This document shows, one piece after another, positions 1 through 6,333 of a stretch of DNA of 6,434 bases (positions within the stretch are counted from its first letter, which is position 1; the number at the start of each line of letters is the position of its first letter). A model generated the notes under the pieces. It did no database searches. It had not been told where the DNA came from and saw only the letters and a list, made by a program, of their open reading frames with translations. Both the position numbers and the translations under genes were made by a program. The stretch is from assembly GCA_048204295.1 (NCBI GenBank), contig DBFBLF010000062.1, positions 1 through 6,434 of the forward strand, read 5' to 3'. This DNA is from Metaruminococcus_A sp900762715 (GTDB lineage Bacteria; Bacillota; Clostridia; Oscillospirales; Ruminococcaceae).

Positions 1-1
1 A

Positions 2-592
2 AAAGTTTTTACGGGTGCTGTCTTGTGTGCAGCCATGCTGTCAATGACTGTCATGAACGCATTTGCGGCAAATGATCCATCTACTGATGATAGTCAGACT
101 ATTGATCCGAATAGCGGGGCTACGATACTTGTAACCGGCGAAGTATCCGCAACTGTTATCACTGTAACTGTGCCAATCAGCGTATCTTTTGCAATAAATC
201 CGAATAACGATTCGCCGCTTACCGTTCCTACATTTTCGTTTAAAAATAACAGTACCGCCCCGGTTAATGTAAGTTATCTTGGATTCACCTCTAATGAAGG
301 CACATCGGCAAAAGTTGTGGAACAGGATAAATTCGAGGATTGGAGTGCGTTGGCGAGCGCCGATACTATGTCAAATATTGCCCTTGGTCTAAGTATTTCT
401 GATTCAACCCATTGGTCTGAAAAAGAAACCGGAACAGCCCCGTCCACAGCGATTGCCACAATGCTTATTGAGCCAAAATCCAGCCTTGACAATATTACAA
501 TCGACGTCAAACACGGTAACGCATGGGATGAAGCGGTGACCTTAGCTTATAAAATGCACCTGAAAGTATCGCTTCCTCAATCCTCAAACTAA
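2..592 (+). CDS. Secreted surface protein, 5' end outside window (paralogue of next gene)
   Basis: The first visible base pairs are already inside the reading frame (AAA GTT TTT ACG ...), so the start codon lies upstream of the window; the TTG at 23 is only an internal codon. The visible 196 residues begin with a Sec signal peptide core (KVFTGAVLCAAMLSMTVMNA) ending in an AFA/AND type I signal peptidase site. The mature part is short, acidic and rich in Thr, Ser and Val, with a TVTVPISVSFAINPN segment, a DxFEDWSALA segment and an IALGLSISDSTHW segment, all with counterparts in the next gene. It has no sortase motif, membrane anchor or catalytic motif, and most resembles a secreted beta-sandwich surface protein of unknown function. 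The next gene follows after 15 nt, so the two are probably cotranscribed from a promoter outside the window. Secretion is well supported; no family name is offered. Confidence 0.85.
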   Translation, partial: KVFTGAVLCAAMLSMTVMNAFAANDPSTDDSQTIDPNSGATILVTGEVSATVITVTVPISVSFAINPNNDSPLTVPTFSFKNNSTAPVNVSYLGFTSNEGTSAKVVEQDKFEDWSALASADTMSNIALGLSISDSTHWSEKETGTAPSTAIATMLIEPKSSLDNITIDVKHGNAWDEAVTLAYKMHLKVSLPQSSN

Positions 593-607
593 TCACGGAG
601 ATATCAA

Positions 608-1603
608 ATGTCCACGACATCCAGAAGGCTGACCGGTATATTGATAGCTTGTCTCTTTATTGTTATAACCGCATTATTTACCATGTGTACCGCTGCCGAA
701 CACGTACTACAGAAAACATTTCCGACTCTAACAGTTACCGTACCAGTGCGGACTAGTTTTTCGATTGATCCAAATACCGAAACTGTGCTGTCTTCAGATA
801 TCCCAATCATAAACCAATCAAATATTGATGTAAGAATAGGTGTCTCCGGCAGATGTGCAGATAATACGGATACAATTTTGATTTCTCCAGACACTTATAC
901 CGACTGGTCGGTACTGGGAGAAGACGAAACCAAAAAGGGAATTGCCCTGGGTCTGAAGCAGGAGGACGAAACGACTATCTGGCTTTCTGGGGATCCAGCT
1001 CCCGACGGAGAAATTGAGCTTGAAGCCAAGGGCCGTACCAACTGTTCCTTTGATATTCGTTCCGGACTTGCGTGGAGTACCCCTTGTACCTTGGAATATC
1101 AAATACATCTGACCGTTTGTGCCGCTGAGCAACCGGGCTCATCTATTTGGTTTTCCGATGTGGAAGGGAACAAACTTGGAAATGATATCTATATCGCTGT
1201 ATTAGAATATGTTCCTATCACGAGTGCTCCTCGATTTGATAACGTCCGGCTCATGATTGAAGGCGATTCAAACGATTTCACTATTGATCCCTATGGTTTT
1301 CCGCGATCCACTGCCTATTTTGAAGGTTCTGGGATTCAATATGGGATGACAGTACTGGAAGATATGGATGAAACGGGTGCCTATATTTATAGTTTTGTCG
1401 CTTCAGGATTAGAAAGGACAAGTGGAAGGTTTACCCCAATAGAAGAAGAACTTCCGGAAGGAGTTCCGATCACTTGTAATGCAGAGCTTGATCCGGAAAA
1501 GAAATATATCATTGTAGCGGAGAATATTCACCCGGTAACAGTTACTAATTCTTTTGGGGATTCTGCGGTGCTAAATATTCATTTCGTAGTTTTAGACGGA
1601 TAA
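608..1603 (+). CDS. Secreted surface protein with extra C-terminal domain (331 aa, paralogue of preceding gene)
   Basis: ATG start with GGAG at 597-600, seven bases upstream. Residues 1-30 form a signal peptide: a basic start (STTSRR), a long hydrophobic core, and likely cleavage near TMCTA/AEH. The Cys in this stretch is preceded by Met, not by a lipobox, so lipidation is unlikely. Residues about 37-178 align with the whole mature part of the preceding gene: LTVTVPVRTSFSIDPN against ITVTVPISVSFAINPN, DTYTDWSVLG against DKFEDWSALA, GIALGLKQEDETTIW against NIALGLSISDSTHW, and LEYQIHLTV against LAYKMHLKV. Residues about 179-331 are an extra domain (starting SSIWFSDVEG, ending NIHFVVLDG) with no counterpart in the first gene; its alternating polar and hydrophobic pattern suggests beta structure. 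There is no sortase signal or C-terminal anchor. The two genes look like a duplication followed by gain or loss of a domain. Function unknown; a surface or matrix role is inference. Confidence 0.88.
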   Translation: MSTTSRRLTGILIACLFIVITALFTMCTAAEHVLQKTFPTLTVTVPVRTSFSIDPNTETVLSSDIPIINQSNIDVRIGVSGRCADNTDTILISPDTYTDWSVLGEDETKKGIALGLKQEDETTIWLSGDPAPDGEIELEAKGRTNCSFDIRSGLAWSTPCTLEYQIHLTVCAAEQPGSSIWFSDVEGNKLGNDIYIAVLEYVPITSAPRFDNVRLMIEGDSNDFTIDPYGFPRSTAYFEGSGIQYGMTVLEDMDETGAYIYSFVASGLERTSGRFTPIEEELPEGVPITCNAELDPEKKYIIVAENIHPVTVTNSFGDSAVLNIHFVVLDG

Positions 1604-1636
1604 AGGGGGCGGCATTCTGCTGCCCCCTTTATCCGT
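1596..1636 (+). terminator. Strong hairpin terminator of the surface-protein operon
   Basis: A perfect 15-bp inverted repeat (1596-1610 against 1622-1636) can be extended inwards by three more pairs, one of them G-T (1611-1613 with 1619-1621), leaving a 5-nt loop ATTCT. The GGGGGC/GCCCCC core makes it very stable. The left arm contains the TAA stop codon of the preceding gene (1601-1603). The downstream T-run is weak (ATTTTGAGTT), but stem length and position argue for Rho-independent termination of the operon. Confidence 0.85.
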
Positions 1637-1739
1637 ATTTTGAGTTATACTAACTGTGAGCGGTATTTTGATTTTTAAACCTTTTATATCGACAAAAAAT
1701 GTTCAAGCAAAATAATCAGTTTGAAGGCGGAGTATTTAT

Positions 1740-1811
1740 ATGGTCGTGATAATAACGTTGATCAATCAAAACAGAATACGGCAGGGCGTCCACCCCTTTA
1801 AGCTCTTTTGA
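1740..1811 (+). CDS. Possible 23-aa small ORF or leader peptide
   Basis: An ATG at 1740 is preceded by AAGGCGGAG (1724-1732), with GGAG ending seven bases before the start, which is as good a ribosome binding site as those of the real genes here. The peptide is MVVIITLINQNRIRQGVHPF followed by KLF: a hydrophobic first third, then a basic tail. It stops at the TGA at 1809-1811, inside a small hairpin followed by seven Ts. It lies in the otherwise gene-free gap between the surface-protein operon and the lipoprotein gene. A weak promoter (TTGAGT at 1640, TATTTT at 1664, spacing 18) could serve it, but that match is poor. It has no run of one amino acid as in classic attenuator peptides. It could be a real small protein, a leader peptide, a remnant of a larger gene, or chance. 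Confidence 0.3.
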   Translation: MVVIITLINQNRIRQGVHPFKLF

Positions 1812-1823
1812 GCCTCTTTTTTT
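1802..1823 (+). terminator. Weak hairpin with T7 run after the small ORF
   Basis: GCTC-TTTT-GAGC (1802-1813) is followed by CTC and seven Ts (1817-1823). The stem is only 4 bp, so this would be a poor terminator on its own. A second pairing, CGTCCA (1787-1792) with TGGACG (1834-1839), encloses it and may stabilise a larger structure. No other gene is seen between 1637 and 1857. Confidence 0.3.
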
Positions 1824-1857
1824 CATTCTGCGCTGGACGGTTATTCATGCAGCATGG

Positions 1858-1886
1858 TGGCAATCATTTTACAGAAGTGGTATAAT
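1858..1886 (+). promoter_or_regulatory. Extended -10 sigma-A promoter of the lipoprotein gene
   Basis: TATAAT at 1881-1886 is an exact -10 box, preceded by TG at 1878-1879 (TGnTATAAT, an extended -10 element). The -35 position 17 bases upstream (TGGCAA, 1858-1863) matches the consensus at only three of six bases, as is common when the -10 is extended. Transcription would start near 1893, about 58 nt before the TTG start codon. The ATG at 1885 lies inside this -10 box and therefore cannot be the translation start of a transcript made from it. Confidence 0.75.
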
Positions 1887-1937
1887 GAGGGTTCCAAAAG
1901 GCAAACCGTTACAGTTTACAATCAATTTTTTGTTCCC

Positions 1938-1946
1938 AGAGGTGAG
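1938..1946 (+). promoter_or_regulatory. Shine-Dalgarno that fixes the TTG start at 1951
   Basis: AGAGGTGAG is close to a perfect anti-16S match and lies a few bases upstream of the TTG at 1951, which directly begins the signal peptide (KRQIAFVLALVF). No comparable site precedes the in-frame ATG at 1885. Confidence 0.85.
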
Positions 1947-1950
1947 CGAG

Positions 1951-2706
1951 TTGAAAAGACAAATTGCGTTTGTTCTTGCACTGGTATTTTGCGTTTTTCC
2001 TTTGGCATCCTGTGAAAGCAGGGAAACACAACGGGAAAGTTCAAGCGATGTGACGTATGAACTGAATGAAGACCTGCTTTCAAGAATTGGCATGACAAGG
2101 GAAGATTTCCATAAAAAATATGGTTTAAATGAAGGTGCTTTTCGTTTTGTAGATGAAAAATGTGTCGAGTATACAAATTTCACTCCTGAAATAATTTTTT
2201 CCAACTATTCTAAAAATGATACTGCGGAAGAAATGGCAGAACGGTATGGTCTTACATTATTAACGAGTAAGGGGCCAAAAGATTTTTGGTTCTTAAAAGG
2301 AAAAGTTCTGATTCGTATCAATAATAATTATGAAAATGATTCTCCCGATACCCCGAGTCCTAAAATAATGGTTGATGTGAACTACTACAACAATTATAAT
2401 TTAGGGTTTGACACTCAAGAAATATACAGCAGATATCAGGTCGTTTACGGTGCCGTTATAGGCGCACCTGAAGATGCTACAATGGAGGATTTATTAAGCG
2501 ATCCGCTGATTAAAAAAATGGGACATGAAATCTGCAAGAAGGAAAACGGGAGGAATGTGACGACTGGGAAGTTGAATTTCGGCGATATAGTTTGGATAGA
2601 TGGGAGAAACTATCGTGTTATTCCATACGTGGAAGAATTGAAAACTTCAAAGGAGAGCTCTGAACAGAGCCCTCCTTTATTTAAAATGATCACTTATGCA
2701 GCATAG
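1951..2706 (+). CDS. Lipoprotein of unknown family (251 aa, TTG start)
   Basis: The start is placed at TTG 1951 because of the Shine-Dalgarno at 1938-1946, the -10 box overlapping the in-frame ATG at 1885, and the N-terminus this gives: a KR pair, a hydrophobic core and a lipobox LASC, with the lipid-modified cysteine at residue 21. After lipidation it would be tethered to the outer face of the membrane. The mature part is hydrophilic and mixed in character, with segments such as GMTREDFHKKYGL, DTAEEMAERYGLTLL, a DFWFLKGKVLIRI strand-like segment and NFGDIVWIDGRNYRVIPY near the end. I recognise no family or catalytic motif. The last ~24 codons run through the hairpin at 2649-2678 and the stop overlaps the convergent gene by 17 bp, so the tail (SKESSEQSPPLFKMITYAA) may be an extension rather than part of the fold. 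It has its own promoter. Its place beside a possible toxin-like protein invites an immunity role, but nothing in its sequence shows one. Confidence 0.85.
   Translation: MKRQIAFVLALVFCVFPLASCESRETQRESSSDVTYELNEDLLSRIGMTREDFHKKYGLNEGAFRFVDEKCVEYTNFTPEIIFSNYSKNDTAEEMAERYGLTLLTSKGPKDFWFLKGKVLIRINNNYENDSPDTPSPKIMVDVNYYNNYNLGFDTQEIYSRYQVVYGAVIGAPEDATMEDLLSDPLIKKMGHEICKKENGRNVTTGKLNFGDIVWIDGRNYRVIPYVEELKTSKESSEQSPPLFKMITYAA
2649..2678 (-). terminator. Hairpin at the convergent junction, likely terminator of the minus-strand gene
   Basis: AAAGGAGAGCTC (2649-2660) pairs with GAGCCCTCCTTT (2667-2678): 11 of 12 pairs, one A-C mismatch, 6-nt loop TGAACA. On the minus strand it begins 11 nt after the TGA of the 1197-aa protein gene and is followed by a loose T-rich stretch (GAAGTTTTC). 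On the plus strand the same hairpin lies inside the last codons of the lipoprotein gene and is followed by ATTTAAAA, so it may also affect that transcript. Confidence 0.65.
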
Positions 2707-5700
2707 TATAAATATAACTTGCGAATGCCTTATAGCAACAGCCCTTTACCTCTTCGGAAGGATTGTCTCCCTTTGTGAACATAAGAATGACATCAATTGG
2801 TGTTGGCGAAATACCCAAAATCAAATACTTTTCCGTCATTTTTGTCTGTAGTGCAAAATTTATTAGTTCTACGCTACTTCCTGAACAACCTAACTCCTCC
2901 AATATCCAGTAAAAACGCTGTTTAAATAGGTTAGTTGTCTGTGTATAATAACGTTGAATAACATCAGATAAAATATGGAAATTAGGTTCCGATTCTTTTT
3001 CTGCCGCAGCATATTCTTGTTGTAGCATTTGGCTAATTTTATAAGCATCAAAGTCAGAGCAAAAATCAGTATAATTACAGCTTGAATTTTCATTACCAAT
3101 CGTATTGTTCGCAATTTCTTCAGTAGTGGCATTTTCATCATAATCATATTTGGATTTATTTGCAATACGTTTGGTTGTATCCGCCATACCGCTCGCCAAA
3201 TCGCCGCCCCAGCTTGCCCAAAATTTTGGGACTATACCGTTTGAAAGATATGTTTCAGCTACAACTGCCATGTGTGGCAGATCAATTAATCCTCTATCCC
3301 CATCAGATAATGATTTTCTTTGTGTTTTCTGTACATATGGCTGAATTAAGCTCCATTCATTGATAAGCTGAATTCCAGTAACAATCTCCCAATCAATATC
3401 TCTCCCAGTTGTTAGCTGCCATTCGGGTTTAATACTACCCTCATCATTATAAGCCTGCGCCCTCAAAATATTTAAAATCGCCGTGGGGTCTGTGCTTTGT
3501 TTAACCTTCTCGTGTGCGTTAGCGCCATATTTGAAAAATAGATATCCATCTTCTATTGCTCGTAGAATGTTGATAAAACTTGTAATTGATGGATTTTCGA
3601 TAGGATTAACACTCGGAATAGGTGGTTGCTCATAGCCAATGATAGGTGGAATCGTTCCTCTATTTTTCACAATCACCACAGCCTGCTTCAAAAGCCCGGC
3701 ATAGGCTGCTTCAACGTCTGCTTTCCAGTAGCGGGTCTTGGCGCTGGTTCGCAGCGGGTCGTTGAAATAGTAATAATTGTCGTCATACCCCACCAGCAGC
3801 AGGCAGTGCTCCGGCGCAATCCAGCTGAAAGCGGTCCCGTTGTAATACAGCGGCCCAGTATAATACCAGGGCTGCATGCCGGCCGTTGCCCACAGAATCA
3901 CCGGAATGTCGTTGTCAATGTATTCTGAACAGAGTGTTGCAAGCGGTACATCGTGCAATTCCTTTGCCTCATAATTGGTCAGCGCGAGGATTTTGTTGAT
4001 TGCCTTGTGAATCACCGGCGCATAACAGCCGTAATCGTTCTGCCGCGGGTCGCCGCCAAACGCGACGTTGGGGTGGAAGTTGTTCCGGGGCAGTTTGTCC
4101 AAATAGTTGTCCACAAAATCAGCGACCGAAACATTGAATTTTGCATACCGGAGCGCCATGACCGCCGAAACACTTTCACATCCGGAAGGGAAATATGAAT
4201 TGGGGTCTTTTTGATAAATGTGCGGAACACCCGTAATAATTTTGTAATTGCCAGTCGGTTCATATGAAGGCGTATCATCGGTATTGTTCTCCTCGAAAAT
4301 GCGGATTTCAACCCCTTTGATGTTGTAGCCGTCCAGGCCTGCATAACCGCTTGTGTAATCCAGAGAGCCGTCCAGGTTGTACTTGGCTTTGGCGCTTTCC
4401 ATCCAGTCGCGGGTTGCGTTGCTGACCCATTTCAGCCAATGGCCGTTCGCGTACACGCGGTACATCACCACAACGCCGGTGTCCAGTTTTGCACCGTCGC
4501 TTTTGCGGTAAACCTGAATCCCCAGCCGCTGGATTGGCTTGCCGGCAGAACCCGCATAAGCGCTTGCGGCCGTGTCGTCGCTCCGTACAAACGGGTAATA
4601 GTCGGATTTTCCTGCATTCTTTGTCCGGTAGTAGAGGTAATACTCCTTGCTGGCGTCGGTCTGAATGCGGATGCCGTCCATGTGGTCTGCCGTTGCCTTT
4701 TGGGTGAAGGAGGTCCAGCTTGATGTGCTGTCCGCCATCCAGCTCAGTGACGGCGTGTATTCCGCGCCTGGTAAATTTTCAATTGGATGATAATTGGACT
4801 GGCCGGAAAATGCCCGGATTTCAAGGCCGTCAATGTTCTGCCCGGCAATGCCGGTATGGCCGCTGGAGGTGTCCAAGGTGCCCATCAGGTTATACTGGCT
4901 GTGAACGCTCTGCATCCAGCCCGGGTCCGCGTTGCTGACCCACGGCTGCCATACGCCGTTCACACGGGCGCGGTACATAACAACAACATCGGTCACCATT
5001 TTGTTTCCGTTTTTGTCAAACACGTAAATTCCAACCCGCTGGATTGGCTTACCCGCGGAACCCGCGTAAACGGCTTCGGAAGTATCGATGCTGGACACAT
5101 CGGGATAGTAGCCGGAAACCCCCGCATTCTGGGTGCGGTAGGAAAGATAAAACGGAAGACTGGGGTCGGTCTGAATCCGGATGCCGTCCATACGGTCCCA
5201 AATAACACTGTTGTCAAAGCTCGTCCAGTTGGAGGTGCTGTCTACCATATACTCCAGGTTCAGGTCAATTTCTTCGCCGTCAAAATCACCGACACTCGGC
5301 GCATTTGACTCTTCCTCAAAAATACGGATTTCAATGCCTTGAATGTTTTTGCCGTCTTTTCCGGCATGGCCGCTGCTGGTGTCAAGGGTGCCGTCCAGGT
5401 TGTACCGGTTTTTAACGTCCTGCATCCAGGCGCCGGTTGCATTGCTGACCCAAGGCAGCCATTCATAGTCAACCATTGCGCGGTACATGACAATAACGCC
5501 GGAGTCCAGCTTGGTTCCATCATTTTTGTATACCTGAATATTCACACGCTGAATGGGCTTGCCGGCGGAACCCGCGTAAGCGCTTGCGGATGTGTCCGAA
5601 CTTTTTACATAAGGGTAATAATCTGCTTTGCCTTCATTCCAGGTGCGGTAGTAAAGATAGTATGGTTTCCCTGGTGTTTGAATCCGGAGACCGTCCATTT

Positions 5701-6283
5701 TTGCAACAATGGTTCTCTGTTCAAATGGAATCCAGTTGTCCGAGCTGTTCACCATGTAGCTTAATGTCGGGTAAACCTCGCCGCCGGTGAAGTTTTCATC
5801 CCCGCTGCCAATGGTCGCTTCCTCAAAAACCAAAATCTGAATCCCTTCTACGTTTCGTCCGGTTTTGCCGGCAAAAGAAGCGGTGGAACTCATGCCGCCG
5901 CTCAGACGGTATTTGTTGTAAACACTCTGCATGGCGCTTTTTTCCGCGTTGCTGACCCAAGGCAGCCAGGAGCCGTCTACCATGGCGCGGTACATAACAA
6001 CGACTCCGGTCACCAATTTGGTTCCGTCGTTTTGATACACCTGAATTTGAAGCTGCTGAACCGGTTTTCCGGAAGAGCCAGCGTAATCGTTGGCATTGCT
6101 CTTAACATAAGAATAATATCCGGTTTTTCCTTCGTTCCAGGTGCGGTACTGCAAATAGTATGGACTGCTCGCACTTGTTTGGATTTTAATGCCATCCATA
6201 CCAGTCTGTGTGGCGCCGTTAAAACTCGTCCAACCACCATTTTTCAAATACGAAAACTGAATGTTTGATGTGACTTCGCTCAA
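2690..6283 (-). CDS. Giant modular protein: four ChW-like repeat units, C39-like cysteine peptidase, unknown C-terminal domain (1197 aa)
   Basis: The start is TTG at 6283-6281, with AGGAGG at 6296-6291 and 7-nt spacing; the longer frame from 6325 would place this Shine-Dalgarno inside the gene. Residues about 5-158, 169-325, 335-495 and 508-665 are four homologous units, each with three ChW-like motifs (a W-S/P-F with MDGI-IQT motif; a YYLYYRT-N-G-YYPYV-YAGSAGKPIQR motif; a VMYRA-W-PWVSN-AG-G-NI-GIEIRIF motif). ChW repeats are known from clostridial extracellular and cell-surface proteins. Residues about 680-874 form a C39-like peptidase of papain fold: GVPHIYQ with Gln691 as oxyanion residue, SGCES with nucleophile Cys702, EHCLLLVGYDD with His826, and FNDP with Asp842. 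A Pro-rich linker (875-902) leads to a ~295-aa domain I cannot name, with DLPHMA (His1004), WGGDL (Asp1028), DFDAY (Asp1077, Asp1079) and several cysteines. No signal peptide is present. The likely role is binding a surface and cleaving peptide there, possibly delivering the C-terminal domain; that role is inference. Confidence 0.9.
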   Translation of the reverse strand: MSEVTSNIQFSYLKNGGWTSFNGATQTGMDGIKIQTSASSPYYLQYRTWNEGKTGYYSYVKSNANDYAGSSGKPVQQLQIQVYQNDGTKLVTGVVVMYRAMVDGSWLPWVSNAEKSAMQSVYNKYRLSGGMSSTASFAGKTGRNVEGIQILVFEEATIGSGDENFTGGEVYPTLSYMVNSSDNWIPFEQRTIVAKMDGLRIQTPGKPYYLYYRTWNEGKADYYPYVKSSDTSASAYAGSAGKPIQRVNIQVYKNDGTKLDSGVIVMYRAMVDYEWLPWVSNATGAWMQDVKNRYNLDGTLDTSSGHAGKDGKNIQGIEIRIFEEESNAPSVGDFDGEEIDLNLEYMVDSTSNWTSFDNSVIWDRMDGIRIQTDPSLPFYLSYRTQNAGVSGYYPDVSSIDTSEAVYAGSAGKPIQRVGIYVFDKNGNKMVTDVVVMYRARVNGVWQPWVSNADPGWMQSVHSQYNLMGTLDTSSGHTGIAGQNIDGLEIRAFSGQSNYHPIENLPGAEYTPSLSWMADSTSSWTSFTQKATADHMDGIRIQTDASKEYYLYYRTKNAGKSDYYPFVRSDDTAASAYAGSAGKPIQRLGIQVYRKSDGAKLDTGVVVMYRVYANGHWLKWVSNATRDWMESAKAKYNLDGSLDYTSGYAGLDGYNIKGVEIRIFEENNTDDTPSYEPTGNYKIITGVPHIYQKDPNSYFPSGCESVSAVMALRYAKFNVSVADFVDNYLDKLPRNNFHPNVAFGGDPRQNDYGCYAPVIHKAINKILALTNYEAKELHDVPLATLCSEYIDNDIPVILWATAGMQPWYYTGPLYYNGTAFSWIAPEHCLLLVGYDDNYYYFNDPLRTSAKTRYWKADVEAAYAGLLKQAVVIVKNRGTIPPIIGYEQPPIPSVNPIENPSITSFINILRAIEDGYLFFKYGANAHEKVKQSTDPTAILNILRAQAYNDEGSIKPEWQLTTGRDIDWEIVTGIQLINEWSLIQPYVQKTQRKSLSDGDRGLIDLPHMAVVAETYLSNGIVPKFWASWGGDLASGMADTTKRIANKSKYDYDENATTEEIANNTIGNENSSCNYTDFCSDFDAYKISQMLQQEYAAAEKESEPNFHILSDVIQRYYTQTTNLFKQRFYWILEELGCSGSSVELINFALQTKMTEKYLILGISPTPIDVILMFTKGDNPSEEVKGCCYKAFASYIYTMLHK
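3663..4246 (-). other. C39-like peptidase domain within the giant protein
   Basis: The papain-like catalytic set is complete: Gln (4213-4211), Cys in SGCES (4180-4178), His in EHCLLL (3808-3806) and Asp in FNDP (3760-3758). The P-x-GCES-x-S pattern and the H-LLLVGYDD...NDP spacing fit the C39-like 2 branch, which acts as a free peptidase domain, rather than the bacteriocin-ABC-transporter C39 branch: no transporter parts are present. Composition is the same as in the repeats, so the domain seems to have evolved with them. The natural substrate cannot be told from the sequence. Confidence 0.88.
4289..6271 (-). repeat. Four tandem ~0.5-kb repeat units coding for ChW-like triplets
   Basis: The units, in coding order, are 6271-5819, 5779-5312, 5279-4805 and 4762-4289, separated by short variable acidic spacers. 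Shared landmarks are MDGI/L-IQT, YRT-N-G, YAGSAGKPIQR (SSGKPVQQ in the first), VVVMYRA and PWVSN (KWVSN in the last). The DNA has diverged, but exact blocks remain: TTGCTGACCCAAGGCAGCCA occurs in both unit 1 (from about 5952) and unit 2 (from about 5440). This suggests old duplications, with some recent conversion possible. Confidence 0.9.
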
Positions 6284-6290
6284 TACTTTA

Positions 6291-6296
6291 CCTCCT
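6291..6296 (-). promoter_or_regulatory. Shine-Dalgarno of the giant protein gene (decides TTG 6283)
   Basis: CCTCCT on the plus strand reads AGGAGG on the coding strand, 7 nt before the TTG at 6283-6281. It is the second full Shine-Dalgarno in this leader and the only one placed to start the long frame at a usual start codon. Confidence 0.85.
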
Positions 6297-6333
6297 AAAA
6301 TTTTCACGAAAAATATACTTACCAAATTTCTCT

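Noticed and set aside
23..25. TTG at 23 as start of the first gene
   Set aside because: It lies within the hydrophobic core of the signal peptide; the frame stays open to the window edge and the basic N-region would be lost.
604..894. Minus-strand open frame opposite the second surface protein
   Set aside because: It is a shadow of the plus-strand gene, with no ribosome binding site and no plausible protein features.
1773..1839. Pseudoknot from CAGAAT/ATTCTG crossing CGTCCA/TGGACG, suggesting a riboswitch
   Set aside because: The two pairings are six bases each and fit no riboswitch class I know; chance is likely in a region of this length.
4787..5308. 173-codon open frame on the plus strand opposite repeat unit 3
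   Set aside because: It is antisense to the well-supported repeat coding frame. A similar frame lies opposite the neighbouring unit (5339-5764), as expected when repeats share codon patterns. No ribosome binding site or recognisable protein.
6281..6325. Gly-Gly leader (ILGG) before the protein, processed by its own C39 domain
   Set aside because: The GG is encoded by the Shine-Dalgarno AGGAGG itself, the upstream start has no ribosome binding site, and the C39 domain is of the free-peptidase type without a transporter.
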